Assembly (NCBI RefSeq): GCF_032884065.1 | Contig: NW_027062689.1 | Location: 434,001-498,000 of the forward strand | Direction: 5' to 3' | DNA length: 64,000 nucleotides | From: Artemia franciscana | Lineage: Eukaryota; Arthropoda; Branchiopoda; Anostraca; Artemiidae | In this document: positions 1 to 11,714 of the stretch, one piece after another | Layout of the letters: each line of letters begins with the position of its first letter | Position numbering within the stretch: position 1 is the stretch's first letter | Translations under genes and position numbers: made by a program | Notes under the pieces: model-generated | The model's input: the letters and a program-made list of their open reading frames with translations, nothing else | Databases searched by the model: none | What the model was told of the DNA's origin: nothing

Positions 1-1560
1 AATCAATAGAAAATATGTAATTTCAGCTATAGATTTCCATGTTATGAGGGTTGGGGCTTAAGTAGAGCAGGGCTGCATGTAGAAAGCTATAATTATTATG
101 TAAATTACAAAGAATCATCTTTTTTTAACAGGTTTTCTTCTATAGGTCTACAGGTCCTTCTCTTGGCTTATACCACATCAAGCATTATATAACCAAATAA
201 GAATAAGTAGCAAAAAGCTATAGGCCTATATACATAAGCACATGTTATTTAACAATGACTTCTCTAGTGCTTAACTATGACCCCTTAGTAATATTAACAA
301 GAAACAAGGGTAAAACTGGTGCAAACAGTATTACTGGCTTTCATATAAAGTGAATATACCACTTGATGCCTTCTTATATGGTCTTTACAAATATAATAAT
401 TTCTTCTACTGCAAATTCAGATTTAAGCACTTTTTCACCTCTTGACCTCTTAAAAATGACCTATAAATGGAGTCATTACAAATCTATAATAGTTTAGAAA
501 CAAATTTGGGCTATATATTTGCACATCAGGGGGGTGGGGGTAAAGCATAGCGTATATTATATACTTAAACTAACCATTGCTGTTTTTTTTTTTTTTTAAT
601 GTGTTTGTGCACATCAAATTTTAATGGAAAGAGAAATCTCCAGTGCAACAGCACACACATAAAAAAATTCAAGCAATGGTTAGTTTACATATTTAATGTA
701 TGGTACACTTTACCCCCACCCCCTGATGTGCAAATATATAGCCCAAATTTGTTTCTAAACTATTACAGATTTGTAATGACCCCATATAGGCCTATAGGTC
801 ATTTTTAAGAGGTCAAAAAGTGCTTAAATCTGAACTTGCGGTAGAAGCGATTATTATATTTGTAAACAGCATTACAAAAGGCATCAAGTGGTATATTCAC
901 TTTATATGAAAGCCAGTAATACTGTTTGTACCAGTTTTACCAAATGGTAAAACTAGTGCAAACATAAATAGGTAACAGAAAAAGTGAAATTTAGTGTAAA
1001 TGACAATCAGGAACTGGATCAAGGGGGCCAAAAACAGGGCTATATAATTGGAGTTCAAAGAACGGTGATTTTTTAGTGCAAAAAAAAAAACACTTCCCTG
1101 GCTAATTTAGGACTTTGAATTATTTAGCCTACCAAAATTTTCCTATCCTATGCAATTGAAATAATTTTACCTTTTCAGAGCATTAAGACAATTTATCACA
1201 ATAAAAAATATCCAAAGCATCTTGAATGGAATGACTTAAAAAGGCAAATGACAACCACAATTTGAAATCTTACAATTAAACTTCTGGCCACACAAATTGT
1301 ATTAGGCTACCCAGCTCTGAAATAATTGCTGAAGCTGTATTTGCCTGTAAAATTTGAAACAGGCCCAAAGTCCTAGCCTCTTCCTTGTCAAAACTTCACA
1401 TAGCATTAAAACAATAATTACACGTGACCAATGTTGTTATTATTTGCAATTAATCTTGCCGTTTTAAGTGACACGTGGCCAGACAAGTATTTGTTGCTAT
1501 CTTTTAGGGGTTAAACCTCGATTAGTAAAAATCCCATTGGACAAGTAAACAAACGCACCC
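1..1560. repeat. Segmental duplication unit, copy A
   Basis: This block is nearly identical to 13,297-14,740. Both start with the same run (aatcaatagaaaatatgtaa) and both end at aaacaaacgcaccc. The match covers 1 to about 1,040 and then 1,352 to 1,560. The intervening 310 bases (about 1,043-1,352) are replaced in copy B by a fragment of repeat family FB. A third, more diverged and rearranged copy lies at 10,508-11,190. No coding sequence is evident; the short open frame near 599-808 is part of an inverted-repeat element and is repeated at 13,867. The high similarity suggests a fairly recent duplication. Confidence 0.85.
309..941. mobile_element. 633-bp inverted-repeat (foldback/MITE-like) element, copy 1
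   Basis: The left arm starts GGTAAAACTGGTGCAAACAG and the right arm ends with its near-complement (CTGTTTGTACCAGTTTTACC). The arms are about 290 bases each and pair along most of their length, including the stretch with ccacttgatgcc / ggcatcaagtgg and the gggggtggggg / cccccaccccc runs. The centre near 600-650 is a short loop region rich in T and A. The same element occurs at 13,599-14,231 and, with a truncated right arm, at 8,038-8,558. No transposase is encoded, so it would be non-autonomous. No clear target-site duplication is visible. Confidence 0.75.
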
Positions 1561-1850
1561 TGAGTTGTGTTCGAATCGACTCGAAAAAGTCAACTTAAAA
1601 GTTGACTTTTTTCTCTGCTGCCGTTTTACTTAGTAAAAAGTTGACCTAGAAAAGGCCTTTTTTCGCGTCAACCAAAGAGACTGTTTGAGCTCAACCACTC
1701 GGTGTGGTTGAGCTCAACCGCTGTTTTTGCGTGAAACAGTGACAAACCAGGTTGTCATGAAAAGTGATTTTGCGTGAAACAATTGACTGGTTGAACTCTA
1801 ATTTAACCAGAACTGTCATTGTTTTTAACCGTAGGGTTCTACCATTCATA
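1561..1850. repeat. Hairpin-rich repeat, related to 7,410-7,640
   Basis: Two clean hairpins can be read. One is at 1,584-1,611 (AAAAAGTCAACTT, 2-base loop, AAGTTGACTTTTT). The other is at 1,687-1,715 (GAGCTCAACCAC, 5-base loop, GTGGTTGAGCTC). Motifs such as TTTTTCGCGTCAACCA, TTTTTGCGTGAAACA and TTCGAATCGA recur in inverted orientation at 7,410-7,640, and the attcgaacgc motif recurs at 11,650. It is richer in CpG than the surrounding DNA. Function unknown; probably the end of a mobile element. Confidence 0.5.
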
Positions 1851-3215
1851 ATTGTTGGTTGATCTTTTTAGGCGTAGATTTCGAAAAGAAGAATTCGTAG
1901 GCTATAAATAAGTCTATATAAAATAAGAATTATAAGCTGACAAATAGAATTCTAGCCACGCAAAAGTAAGGTTTAATTTTGTTTTTTTTTTCGTATTAGG
2001 GCTATTTGGATAAATGTTGGGTTATATCCTGCAATTTGATTCACATAGGCCTTAATACAGGAAGTCAAGAGTTTGAATATGCTTTTGAAAACTTATGTAG
2101 ATACTTGGAAATCTTTGTTTCATCCTTTTGATGCCCTAGACTTGACCTTAGCTTGGTAATTTGGCTTCAGAGATAAAACCTTGATGAAGCAAGACCCTAG
2201 TGGTTATAAAGCATTGTTAATCCAATTACTATTCTTACTAGATGCTTCAAGATGTGTTGCATCTTTGTCAGAACTCTTTACATTTCAGCCTTACCCTATA
2301 GGGCCATGGATAAATTTTCAGGTCAAACTCTAGTTTGGCTACTGTTTGCTATCTTAGAAATGGGTTAAGTCAGGAAAATAGAACTTCCAGTAATGAACCC
2401 AAAGCAAAAAATATGTAAAATTCTAGTTTAGCTAATTTTCATTATCTTGGAAAGGGAATAGGTTACAAAAATGAAACTCAGTAATTAATCCAGGGTCAAA
2501 AACACTCTGGGAAGGTACTGCCAGGCTTCTATGTCAACCCTTTTCTGATTTCTAAGTCTTAGATAATTGCTTACTCAAAAGGTCTATACCTATACTGTTG
2601 AAATTTTGACAAAACAAGATTTACCTTAATTTTTATTATCAGTTTCTTTTTCTCTGGCTTTAGCTCTTAAAATGCAATTCCTTTTATTTGAGTAGCATTT
2701 TAAGCCATATCAATATTTTTTTTTCAAAATTTAGGAAATGTCTTAGCATATCTTTAAAACCTTATAAAGTGGATTGAGGAAAGCTGTGAAACAGTTTCTT
2801 TGTACTCCATGTAAGCAGACCTTCCCAGAACATACTTTAGCCTTTAGACCCATCCCTGAAAGTTTTTTTTTTCAATCTCACCCCCTGGTGCTCTTTTACA
2901 CATTGTATAAATTGTGAAGAAATGCCTGCCCCCTTGCTAAAAGTCTTAGAAGTATCTTATATCAAAATACACCTGATACAGTTTAATTTTTTAGAGATGA
3001 CACAGAATAGCATTAAAGCTGAGTATTTGCTTTGCAAGAAATGTGTCCCTTCTGTTGTAAAGCATTTTGGATAGACACTAATCTAACCATGGACATATTG
3101 CTGTTGCAAATGGTTTTGCTTAAAATGGTTTGGAAAACAAATAGCAAATGTAAATTTGCTTTTTTATCATTATTTAAGACTAGAATATCACAAAGCTATG
3201 CAATCACATTGCTTG
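1851..3215. repeat. AT-rich DNA, partly an inverted copy of 6,300-7,100
   Basis: No gene is visible. Positions 2,323-2,410 and 2,411-2,520 are two imperfect tandem copies of a roughly 100-base unit (ctagtttggcta..., then atgaaactcagtaat). The same unit appears at 6,326-6,450 and in reverse at 6,940-7,080. The stretch 2,620-2,720 (ctctggctttagctcttaaaatgc) pairs with 6,770-6,880. The blocks therefore form a broken palindrome several kilobases across. Confidence 0.55.
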
Positions 3216-3508
3216 TTGTATCTTAAGTAAATACAATTCCTGATGGAGTTTTGTTGATACCTGTCTTAAAATTAATTTGTCTAAATAAAATATATTGTTT
3301 ATGGGACAGTAGAGAAAAGCAACAACCATGAATTGAGTTTTTTTCAATATTTCTTTTTTCAAATAATAGTTCTCTGGTCACATTTGTGTTCCTTGCTAAG
3401 TTGTTGGCACTCTGGTTTGGGAATCCTTTGTCCAAGGGGTACAGGTTTAATTCCTGGCATTGCTAGTGTATTGGGTTTTTACCAGCTAAGTATTCACCAT
3501 GCTAGTTT
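3216..3508 (+). repeat. tRNA-like SINE module, tandem copy 1
   Basis: First of two adjacent copies of a 290-base unit that begins ATCTTAAGTAAA. Near its 3' end it carries a tRNA-like segment: a degenerate A box (TTGCTAAGTTG) and, about 45 bases later, a B box (AGGTTTAATTCC, compare GGTTCGANTCC) followed by TGGCATTGC. This arrangement is typical of tRNA-derived SINEs or decayed tRNA pseudogenes. The shared unit extends about 180 bases upstream of the A box, so the tRNA-like part is embedded in a larger duplicated segment. Confidence 0.55.
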
Positions 3509-3790
3509 GCATCTTAAGTAAAGCAATCCTTGCTGGAGCTTTGTTGACACCTGCCTTACAATAACTTGTCTAAGTAAAATACAATGTGTATTGAAGATTA
3601 GTGAAAATGGCTGTAAATCCATCTTGTTTTTTTTTCAATATTTTTTTTTTTAATAGTTGTTCTACTCTGGTTGTAATAATGTTCTTGGCTAAGTGGAAAG
3701 CACTCTTAGTAAGAAATCCTTTGTCCATGGGGTACAGGTTTGATTCCTAGTATTGCCTGTTTATTTGTTTTAAATGGGGGTCAGTGATGT
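3509..3790 (+). repeat. tRNA-like SINE module, tandem copy 2
   Basis: Second tandem copy, starting again with ATCTTAAGTAAA. Its A box is closer to consensus (TTGGCTAAGTGG) and its B box is AGGTTTGATTCC, only one base from the canonical GGTTCGATTCC. It is preceded by a T-rich run. The copies differ by many substitutions, so the duplication is old. Confidence 0.55.
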
Positions 3791-5170
3791 TAGACAGATC
3801 TAAACCAGCTCTAAATAGGCAAATGGAGAAATATGCAAAAGGTAAGCAGGGAGGGTGTACAAAAGAACAAGATTTCTGGCCCCCAGCCCTTAATTGCAAT
3901 TCTTGGCCAAAGGGTCACAAAGTGGAAATTAGCACTGCCAGTTTAGACCTTGATGTGTCAGTGCTGCCATACTTACTTACTTACATATTGGTGTTGAGTT
4001 TGTCCACATTTTATCTTCATTACTATCTAAAATCATTTAGACATTCAGCAAACTGTCTCAAACCACAATTAGTATTGAATAGTTTTTGGGCCTTACTGAC
4101 TTTCCCTTTATAGCAAAGGTTTATTGTTGTGTATAATGTAGATATTTTAAAGTAATCAATCATTAAGAAGTCCCTTTTAGTTTTATCCAGTTTTTGAGTA
4201 ATAAACCTTTTTAATTACCTTAAAATATTTACTCAGGTCCTTTACTATTGGCTGCCCTTTATATTACAATAATGATTGAAATATATTGTGGCAACTAAAA
4301 ATTTGGATAATCCAACCTATTTTACCATCTTAAGGTTGTTTACAAAGGTGTATGAAATATTTAAGTACTGACTTAGCTACAGAAAACCTCTAGATATAAT
4401 AAAATGTAAGCAAGATGGCTCTTACTTTGACCATATCTATGGAAGCACTAATGAGAGAGTGGGTTATTTGATGCATTTGTAGGATTGAGTGAGATGAGAA
4501 ATGACGTGTAGGCTTGATGAGAGATGGCTGGTGAATGTGATGAGGGATGAATGTTTTGCAAGATTTTAAAATTTTGGACAATGTCTCATGTTGACAGTAG
4601 AGTGCAGAAGTAAAATTTGGTAATTTTTTTCCTTTGTTTCTGTTATGTTAGACAATATTGAATATTCTAAAGTGAAGTTTCTTTTTTGTTTGGAATTGTG
4701 ATGGCCCTAGGGCTTTAGTGCAATACAAATTACTAATGTTTATTCACTTTCTTTAAACAAACACAAGGTCTATGTCTCCTAGCTTTAACAAAGTCAAATG
4801 TAATTTTAAGACCAGGGATTTCAAATTAGGTCAAATGAACTTCTGGTAAAAATGAGCAATTTATGAAACATCTAGATTAAAAAAAAGTCTTTTAGACAAC
4901 AAAGAAGACAATTGAATAAAGAAAAGTACCTTATATCATAATTATTGTGCACCCTTAAGATAGAAATGAACAAAGCTTCAATTAAGATTCTGTTTTGTTT
5001 AAACAGACAGAAGGGACAAACCTCCAAGCTTTGACAAATACAATCTCACTTTGTGGCTCCTATCTTTTCAAAGGGGACTTTCTTTGGATTTTTTCTATCC
5101 AACTAAAACTGAAAAGGACAGCATGATATACAAGTGACTTTCCAATTACCCTACATAGCAAGAGAAAATC
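3780..5170. repeat. Duplicated block family D, copy 1 (plus orientation)
   Basis: Related to 11,715-12,640 in direct orientation and to 8,800-9,740 in inverted orientation. A shared landmark is gaacaaagcttcaatta, then tctgtttt, then acagac-gaagggacaaacctccaagct, then the segment with actttctttggattttt. No open frame with coding character was found. Several short frames here are simply repeat sequence. Confidence 0.6.
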
Positions 5171-7400
5171 ATTAAGTTAGGCTATGCTTTATCTCAATCC
5201 CCCTCCCAATGTGCAGAAATATGGCTCAAATTTCATATTTTCAATGCATTTAACCTCCTGTCACCTGTTTTTCTAGTTATTGTTTGTCACATTTGTTTAA
5301 TTTACAGCTACATGGGATGAAGTTAGAGAGACAGATTAACAAAACAAATGGAAAATAGGAAATTTCAGCAATACATTTTTATATTGGGAGGATTGAGGGG
5401 TAAAGTAGAGCAAAGTTGAATATAAAATGTGTTACCAGCTATTATTCTAAAAATTATGAAGCATGAATTTTTTTTTTATTATGTTTCTTTCTCTTCAGGT
5501 CCTTCTCTAGGGCTTTACCAAATCAAACATTCTATGCCCAGAAAAATTAGCAACAAGGTATAGTCTATATACAAAGGCTTATGTTATTTAACTATGAATA
5601 TGAAATTTATATGGCAATCAGGAACTGGATACAGGCGAAAGCCAGTAAAAAAGAAAGAAAGAAGGAGACTTTTAATAGATTACTCTTCAGATAATTGCCT
5701 ATGATACATAATTTAAATATTTACCCCTGTACAGTAGGGCATTAAACAATCTATCACAATCTAAGATACAATATATTTAGATATGATGCTGATTTACAAA
5801 TTCCAGGATTCTTTGTTGTAGTTTTCATAATTTTGTTGATAAAGTTTTATATATTCATCATATTTTATTTTTTGTCATTAACATTAGCCAAACTAAACTT
5901 CTCAATAGAACTTGAATGTGGTGGCTATAATGCACAAGTACTGCAAAAATCTTACAACACATTATGTGTTATGGTAACTGTTCAGTGAGAAAAAAACTAT
6001 TTTCCTAGTTTAGCTTAATTTATTATATTTTTGTGCTTATCAGAAATATTTTATTAATTTTAGGCAGCTGTCCCCCCTCAAAAAAGTCTTAAACATTTGC
6101 TGGTTTATACTTAACTAGTATTCTACTGAAAACAAAAATTAATATATATTTTGTATTGAAGAAATATAAAGTCCTTTGGATTATTTTTTATTAAGATTAA
6201 GCAGTTTGCTACTTTCTTTTGTTAGGCTAAGCCTGTAATAGTGCTTTATTGTGAAGAGCCAAAATTTGTAGGGATTGCAAAGGCTAGCCTGAACAATATG
6301 TTATTACAAATTATTAGGTTAAACTTCTGTTTGGTAAAATTCTATTTTAGATAAATTTGTATTATCTTGAAAAAGGTTTAGGTTAGGAAAATGAAACTTT
6401 TAGGGATGGGTCTAGAGACTAAACTATATCATGGGAAAGTATTTTGGAGCATCTAACTCTACTCTTTCTCTCTCTTAAAAACGTTTGCCTTAAATTACCT
6501 TAAATCACATTGTCTAATGAAATAAGGATTAAATCCCATAGAATTGCTGGTTAGTGATGATGACAGTTGGAAATCTCAATATTTGGTCCACACCCTTAGA
6601 AATGCTTGTGTTATAAAAGTGAAACCCTTGCAAAATAAATCTTCTACTTAAATGACAAGAAAAAAGCGTTTTTAGTGTCCTAACTTTGCTCAATTTCAAT
6701 TTATGAAGTTTCCAAGATTTGGAAACTTTCAGGATATACATTTCCCTATATTTAAATACGAAACACTGATATGGCTTAAAATTCTACTCAAATAACAAGA
6801 ATTGCATTTTCAGGGCTAAAACCAGAGAAACAGAAACTGCTAGCTGAAAATTAAGGTAAGATGTTGTTTTACCATAATTTTAATAGTTACAGACCAGTCC
6901 AGTATGCAAAATTCCAAGATTTAAAAACAGAAGAGGGTAATCACATAAGCTTAGCAATAGCTTCTCAGAGTATGTTTTTAGCTATGGATTAATCACTGAA
7001 AGTTTCATTCACCTAACATAACCCCAATCAAAGATAGCAAAAAGTAGCTAAACTGGAATTTGACTGGAAATTTAATCTATAGCCTGGTAGGCTAGTAGAA
7101 TTCCAAATCAAAACAAAAAGAAGTCAAACTAGAATTTTATCCTCTGTTTAGGGTAGCTCAACAAAGCTAAAGTCTTATCATTTAGGACTTTTTAATAGAT
7201 AATTTTGCTTTTACAGTATGAATACAACATTTTCCAATATATTACCTGAACAATTTAACCCAAGATTCCACTAATTCAGACCCTTCCTTTCTCTCCAAAT
7301 ATACCAGAGAGTATGCTAGATCATTTTTCAATTCTCTCTGACCTCAAACTAATGTGAAATATGTCAAATCCGGAGGAAATTAAGCCAGTGCTAAATCATT
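5171..7400. repeat. AT-rich repeat-derived stretch without genes
   Basis: Positions 5,171-5,560 (cctgtcacctgtt, ggaggattgaggggtaaagtagagc) match the start of copy A and 13,230-13,380, and in inverted form 8,560-8,830. Positions 6,300-7,100 are inverted with respect to 2,323-3,000. Otherwise only AT-rich sequence is visible. No exon with flanking splice signals was recognised. Confidence 0.5.
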
Positions 7401-7409
7401 TAATTATAA

Positions 7410-7640
7410 TAGAATGACACTCTTAACACTATACGGATGTTTTATGTTTGAAATTTTTTGCCCAAACCGACAAGCAAAAAGTGTTTTCGCGAACCAGTTT
7501 TGTTTGAGCTCAACCATATGTATTTTTTTCCGTTTTTGCGTTAAACATACAAGCTGGTTAAACCAAAGCTGTCATTGGTTAAACCAGCTGGTTGACGCGA
7601 AAAAAGGCCTAAAGTCAACACAGAATTGCGAATCGAACGC
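7410..7640 (-). repeat. Hairpin-rich repeat, inverted relative of 1,561-1,850
   Basis: Read on the minus strand it begins GAAGCGTTCGATTCGC and contains CTTTTTTCGCGTCAACCA, TTTAACGCAAAAACGG and GGTTGAGCTCAAAC. These parallel the blocks at 1,565-1,800 in the same order. An open frame crosses it on the plus strand (7,414-7,668), but it shows no recognisable domain and I treat it as chance. Confidence 0.45.
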
Positions 7641-7934
7641 TTCAATGGCAAAAAATTTAGAAATATGAAATTGTTTAGTCTAAAGAAAAGACAAGGAAAT
7701 TGTTAATAGGCCTAGTGGAAATAATCTTAGCTTTTCAGTGACCTGTAAGTAATCTTATGCATATTCCTTAGGATTTAAAGGGTTTTTGGTGTTCTAGGCC
7801 TATCTTGCATAGGCCAAGCTTAATAAGGAATGAAAAGAAAAATTTTATGTTGTTAAAAACGTTGATTCTCAGGAAGGCAGCTATCACATTGGTGAGTTAT
7901 TCTAATATTACCAAATCTAACAAGCTTAGTTTTT

Positions 7935-7985
7935 AAACCAACCTATAATTTTTAGTTGAAAAAATTAAAAATTATAGGTTGGTTT
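7935..7985. repeat. Perfect-arm hairpin
   Basis: The arms AAACCAACCTATAATTTTTA and its complement flank a short AT-rich loop. A third partial arm (tataggttagttaaaaactaaaaatta) follows at about 7,997-8,025. No gene nearby. Confidence 0.6.
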
Positions 7986-8037
7986 GTAACTTTATATTAT
8001 AGGTTAGTTAAAAACTAAAAATTATTGGCTTCTTTTC

Positions 8038-8558
8038 CCAGTAAAATTGGTGCAAACAGTATTACTGGCTTTCAAATAAAGTGGATATACCACTCCATGC
8101 CCTTTTTTTATCCTCTTTATAAATATAATAATTGCTTTTACCACAAATTCAGATTTAAGCACTTTTTGACCTCTTAAAAATGACCTATATGTGGGGTCAT
8201 TACAAATTTGTAATAGCTTAGAAACGAATTTGGGCTATATATTTGTACATCAGGGGGTGGGGGGTAAAGCATAGCATATATTAAATACGTAAACTAACCA
8301 TTGGTGTATTTTTTTTATGTTTGTGCTGTTGCACTGGTGATTTCTCTTCTCATTAAAATTAAATGTGCACAAACACATAAAAAAAAAATACGGTAAAGAT
8401 TAGTTTACTTATTTAATATATGCTATGCTTTACCCCCCCCCCCCCCCCCCTTATGTGCAAATATATAGCCCAAATTTGTTTCTAATCTATTACAGATTTT
8501 TTATACCCCATATTTAGGTCATTTTTAAGAGGCCAAAAAATGTTTAAATCTGAATTTG
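8038..8558. mobile_element. Inverted-repeat element, copy 3, right arm truncated
   Basis: The left arm (ttggtgcaaacagtattactggctttc...) matches the 309-941 element. The right arm stops near 8,558, where the sequence changes to the block tctactttacccccaaccctcc. A long C run at about 8,430-8,450 sits where the other copies have a shorter one. Confidence 0.65.
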
Positions 8559-8559
8559 C

Positions 8560-9780
8560 TCTACTTTACCCCCAACCCTCCTAATATAGAAATATATAGC
8601 TGAAGTTACATGTTACCTGTTGATTCTGCCAATATATCCCTCAACCTTTAACTCCCTGTTAATTGAAGCAATTGCAACAAAGCAAGAATGGCGGAAAAGG
8701 TAACAGGTGACAGAATACATTGGAACTACATAATTTTGGCTATATATTTACACCTTAGGCAGGTTGGAGGTAAATTATAGTATAAAGATGCATGTTTTTC
8801 CCTTTGGTATGTAGGCTAAGTAGAAGATCACTTGTACCTGATGCTGTCCCTGTTGTTTTTAGTTGGATTGGAAACATCCAAAGAAAGTTTCCTTTGAAAA
8901 GGAAAGGTGAGATTGCCCAAAAGTGAGATTGAATTTGTCAAAGCTTGGAGGTTTGCCCCTTCAGTCTGTTTAAAGGAAAATGGATTCATAATTGAAGCTT
9001 TGTTCATTTCAATCTTAAGCGTGACCAATATTTGTGACAATTCATTAAATGGTTGTAAATGGATACTTTTGTTTATTCATTAGTCTTCTTTGTTTTCTAA
9101 CAGTTTTTTTTTTAATCTTTAAATTGATATCCATTTCTTACAAATTTTTATTGATTCCAGAGGTCCATTTGCAAGTTTTCACCTACTTTGTAATCCCTGG
9201 TCTCACAATTACATTTAAATTTACTGAAGCTAGGACACACAGAACTCCTATCTATTTAAAGAAAATCAATGGATATAAGTAGGTTTTATTGTATTTAAGC
9301 CCTAGGGCCATGGCAATTAAAAACAAAATAAAGGAGATTAACTTTAAAATACTTGACATTAAATAAGCATAATAGCCACAAAGAAAAACAAATAACAAAA
9401 TTATACTTCTGTGTTCAGTTGCCAACCTGAGCAACTGTCATAAATTTTTAAATCTTACAGAACATTCACCCCCATTACATTCACAAGCTATCTCTCATGA
9501 CCCACAAATTTGTCCATACATCCACATTTGAAGGAAATGGAAGGACCATCACATTGGTATTCTTCATTTCTACTTATATTTAATGGGTTTGAAAGAAAGT
9601 TTCTATGGCTAAGTCAGTAGGCCAGTAAAGGACCTGGTGGTCCTTTAGCCAGGTAGTGCAATAGGAAGCTAAGGACCAGCCAGCCTATTCTCTTGCATGC
9701 CCTTCCTCCTTACTGTCCCTAGATTTCCATCTGTACTCATTTAAAGTTGGGCCAATTCTAGCTGAAGTTAGTCATATCAC
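8560..9780 (-). repeat. Duplicated block family D, copy 2 (inverted)
   Basis: Positions 8,800-9,740 read in reverse follow 11,715-12,640. Markers are the aagcaggaaggacatgca-like segment, the cctagcttcctattgcac segment, ccattaaatataag, and the gaagggacaaacctccaagct segment. Positions 8,560-8,830 hold the inverted start of the copy A block. No gene. Confidence 0.6.
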
Positions 9781-9784
9781 CAAC

Positions 9785-10035
9785 CGCTATCCAAAACCAA
9801 ATAAACTGGCAATGCCAGGAATTAAACCTATACACCTTGGACAAAGCATTCTGACCCAAAGCGCCTACCACTTAGCAAGGAACACAAATTTGACCAGAGA
9901 ACAATAATTATTTGAAAAAAAAATTGCCATAGTTGTCCCACTACTGTCCTATAAATGCTATAGGCCCATTTTATTTAGACAAATCAATTTAAGACAGGTA
10001 TCAACAAAACTCCATCAGGTATTGTATTTGCTTAA
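9785..10035 (-). repeat. tRNA-like SINE module, minus-strand copy
   Basis: On the minus strand the A box region reads TTGCTAAGTGGTAGGCGCTT, and the B box reads AGGTTTAATTCC with TGGCATTGCC following. This is the most tRNA-like of the three copies. The upstream part (gatggagttttgttgatacc on the minus strand) matches the plus-strand copies at 3,216 and 3,509. Confidence 0.6.
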
Positions 10036-10507
10036 AATACAATCAAGCTATGTGAATGCTCAGCTTTGTGATATTCTAGTCTTGAAATAATAAAAAAAAA
10101 GAGAAAATTTATATTTTCTATTTATTTTTCACCAACTCATTTGTGACAGCCAAATGCCCATGGTTGGCTTAGAATCTCTTTAAATGCTCTGAAACAGCAG
10201 GAATTAAAAAAAAAATTATACTAATCAGCATTAAACTGTCCCTTAAATTTGAACACGTGTATTTAATTTGAAAATGATGCTACTGCTAGTCAGGTTACTG
10301 TGCTGTTCCCACTGGCTCTACTGCAGTTAAAAATGGGCAGTTACCACGCAGTAACTGCAGTTACTGAAAAACCATCAGCTGGAACATACCCATAAGCAAT
10401 TATATCTGTATATTATATCAATTATATATCTTATATTATATTATTATATTATATATATATATACATAAGCAATTATATCAATTATATCTTATAGCAATTA
10501 TATCTGT
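10036..10507. other. AT-rich spacer with simple repeats
   Basis: No gene. Positions 10,390-10,510 are a degenerate TATAT / caattatat simple-sequence tract. Positions 10,320-10,365 contain a small cagttac / gtaactgcagttac palindromic cluster. Confidence 0.5.
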
Positions 10508-11190
10508 AAAGAACATACAAAAAGGCATCAAGTAGTATATTCACTTTATTTTTAAGTCAAAATATGATAAAAACAAAAAATTTACTCCCAACCTGCCTAA
10601 TTTGCTAATATATAGCCCAAATTATAAATTTTAAATGTATTTTGTCACCTTTTAGCCTACTTATTTTTCCAGTTCAACCTTAGATTTCCATATTAGGAGG
10701 GTTGGTGCTAAAGTAAAGCAGAGCTGCATACTTCTCTAGTGCTTAAATATGACCCCTTAGCAATATTGACAAGAAATGAGTAACAGAAAAAATTCAATTT
10801 GGACTAAATGGCAATCAGGAACTGGATACAGGCTAAAGGGGGCCAAAAACAGGGCTGTATAATTGGAGTTCAAAGAACTCCAATTATACAGTGATTTAAA
10901 AAAAAAATCACTGTATATAAGTGATTTTTTAGTGAACTAAACGCTTCCCTTGCTATTTTAGGACTTTAAATTGATTAGCCTACTGGAATTTACCTATCCT
11001 ATGCAATTGAAATATTTTACCTTTCCAGAGCATTAAGACCATCACAATAAAAAAAAACAAAAAAACATCCAAGGCATCTTGAATGGAATGACTAAAAGAA
11101 GACAAATGAAAATCACAATTTGCAATCTAACAATTAAACTTCTGGCCACACAAATTGTATTAGGATACCCAGCTCTGAAATAATTGCTCA
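10508..11190. repeat. Diverged third copy of the copy A block
   Basis: The pieces aaaggcatcaagtagtatattc, aggagggttggtgctaaagt, aaccaggaactggata-like and gtataattggagttcaaag follow the same order as in copies A and B, with internal deletions. A local inverted duplication produced two hairpins: attggagttc/gaactccaat near 10,861-10,885, and acagtgattt/aaatcactgt near 10,888-10,915. Confidence 0.65.
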
Positions 11191-11403
11191 AGTAGCTTTG
11201 CAGTAACTTTAACTAATATTGCAATAACTTTATAAGTTTTTTCTTAACCATTTTATTATCTACCTATCCCCCCACCTAGTAAAAGATAAAACCCACCCAC
11301 CCACACAAGAAAAAAGCCAGTTTTAACAAGGATAATAACATAGTTTCTAAGTCTATTTTAGTGCAACCTACCCAACAACAAAAAATCTGGCTCAATAACT
11401 CAC

Positions 11404-11461
11404 CACACTGGTACACAAAAGTGGTGCCTTCATCCTGGATCCATCTGAACACATACTCCAT
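11404..11461 (-). CDS. Possible first coding exon of an unidentified gene
   Basis: On the minus strand an ATG at 11,461 opens a 19-codon frame (MEYVFRWIQDEGTTFVYQC) that ends at a consensus donor, TGTG|GTGAGT. The upstream region (11,480-11,660) contains repeated TTTTAACAACTTT/GTCAACTTTT motifs and shared attcgaacgc. Codon content looks protein-like compared with neighbouring DNA, but I cannot name the protein, and no following exon was located at lower coordinates. It could be a real first exon, a pseudo-exon in duplicated DNA, or chance. Confidence 0.3.
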
Positions 11462-11714
11462 GATTACCTATAATTGAAACTTTTGCCCTCTTTCCGAGTT
11501 AACTTGAGACGAACGTACAAAATGTAAAAGTTGTTAAAAGTCAATTTTTCATTAACTTTCAGTCAACTTTTACAAATCGAACGCTAAAAGTTAACTCGGA
11601 ATCACAAATAAAACGTCAGAACGCTGGTTTCAGTCAACTTGGAATGTGATTCGAACGCAACTCTGTATGTTCAGCCAGAATTGGCCCAAACTTAACAGGT
11701 TACCTAGAGAAATC

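Noticed and set aside
599..808. Small gene repeated at 13,867
   Set aside because: The frame lies in the centre of the inverted-repeat element and is conserved only because the DNA is duplicated.
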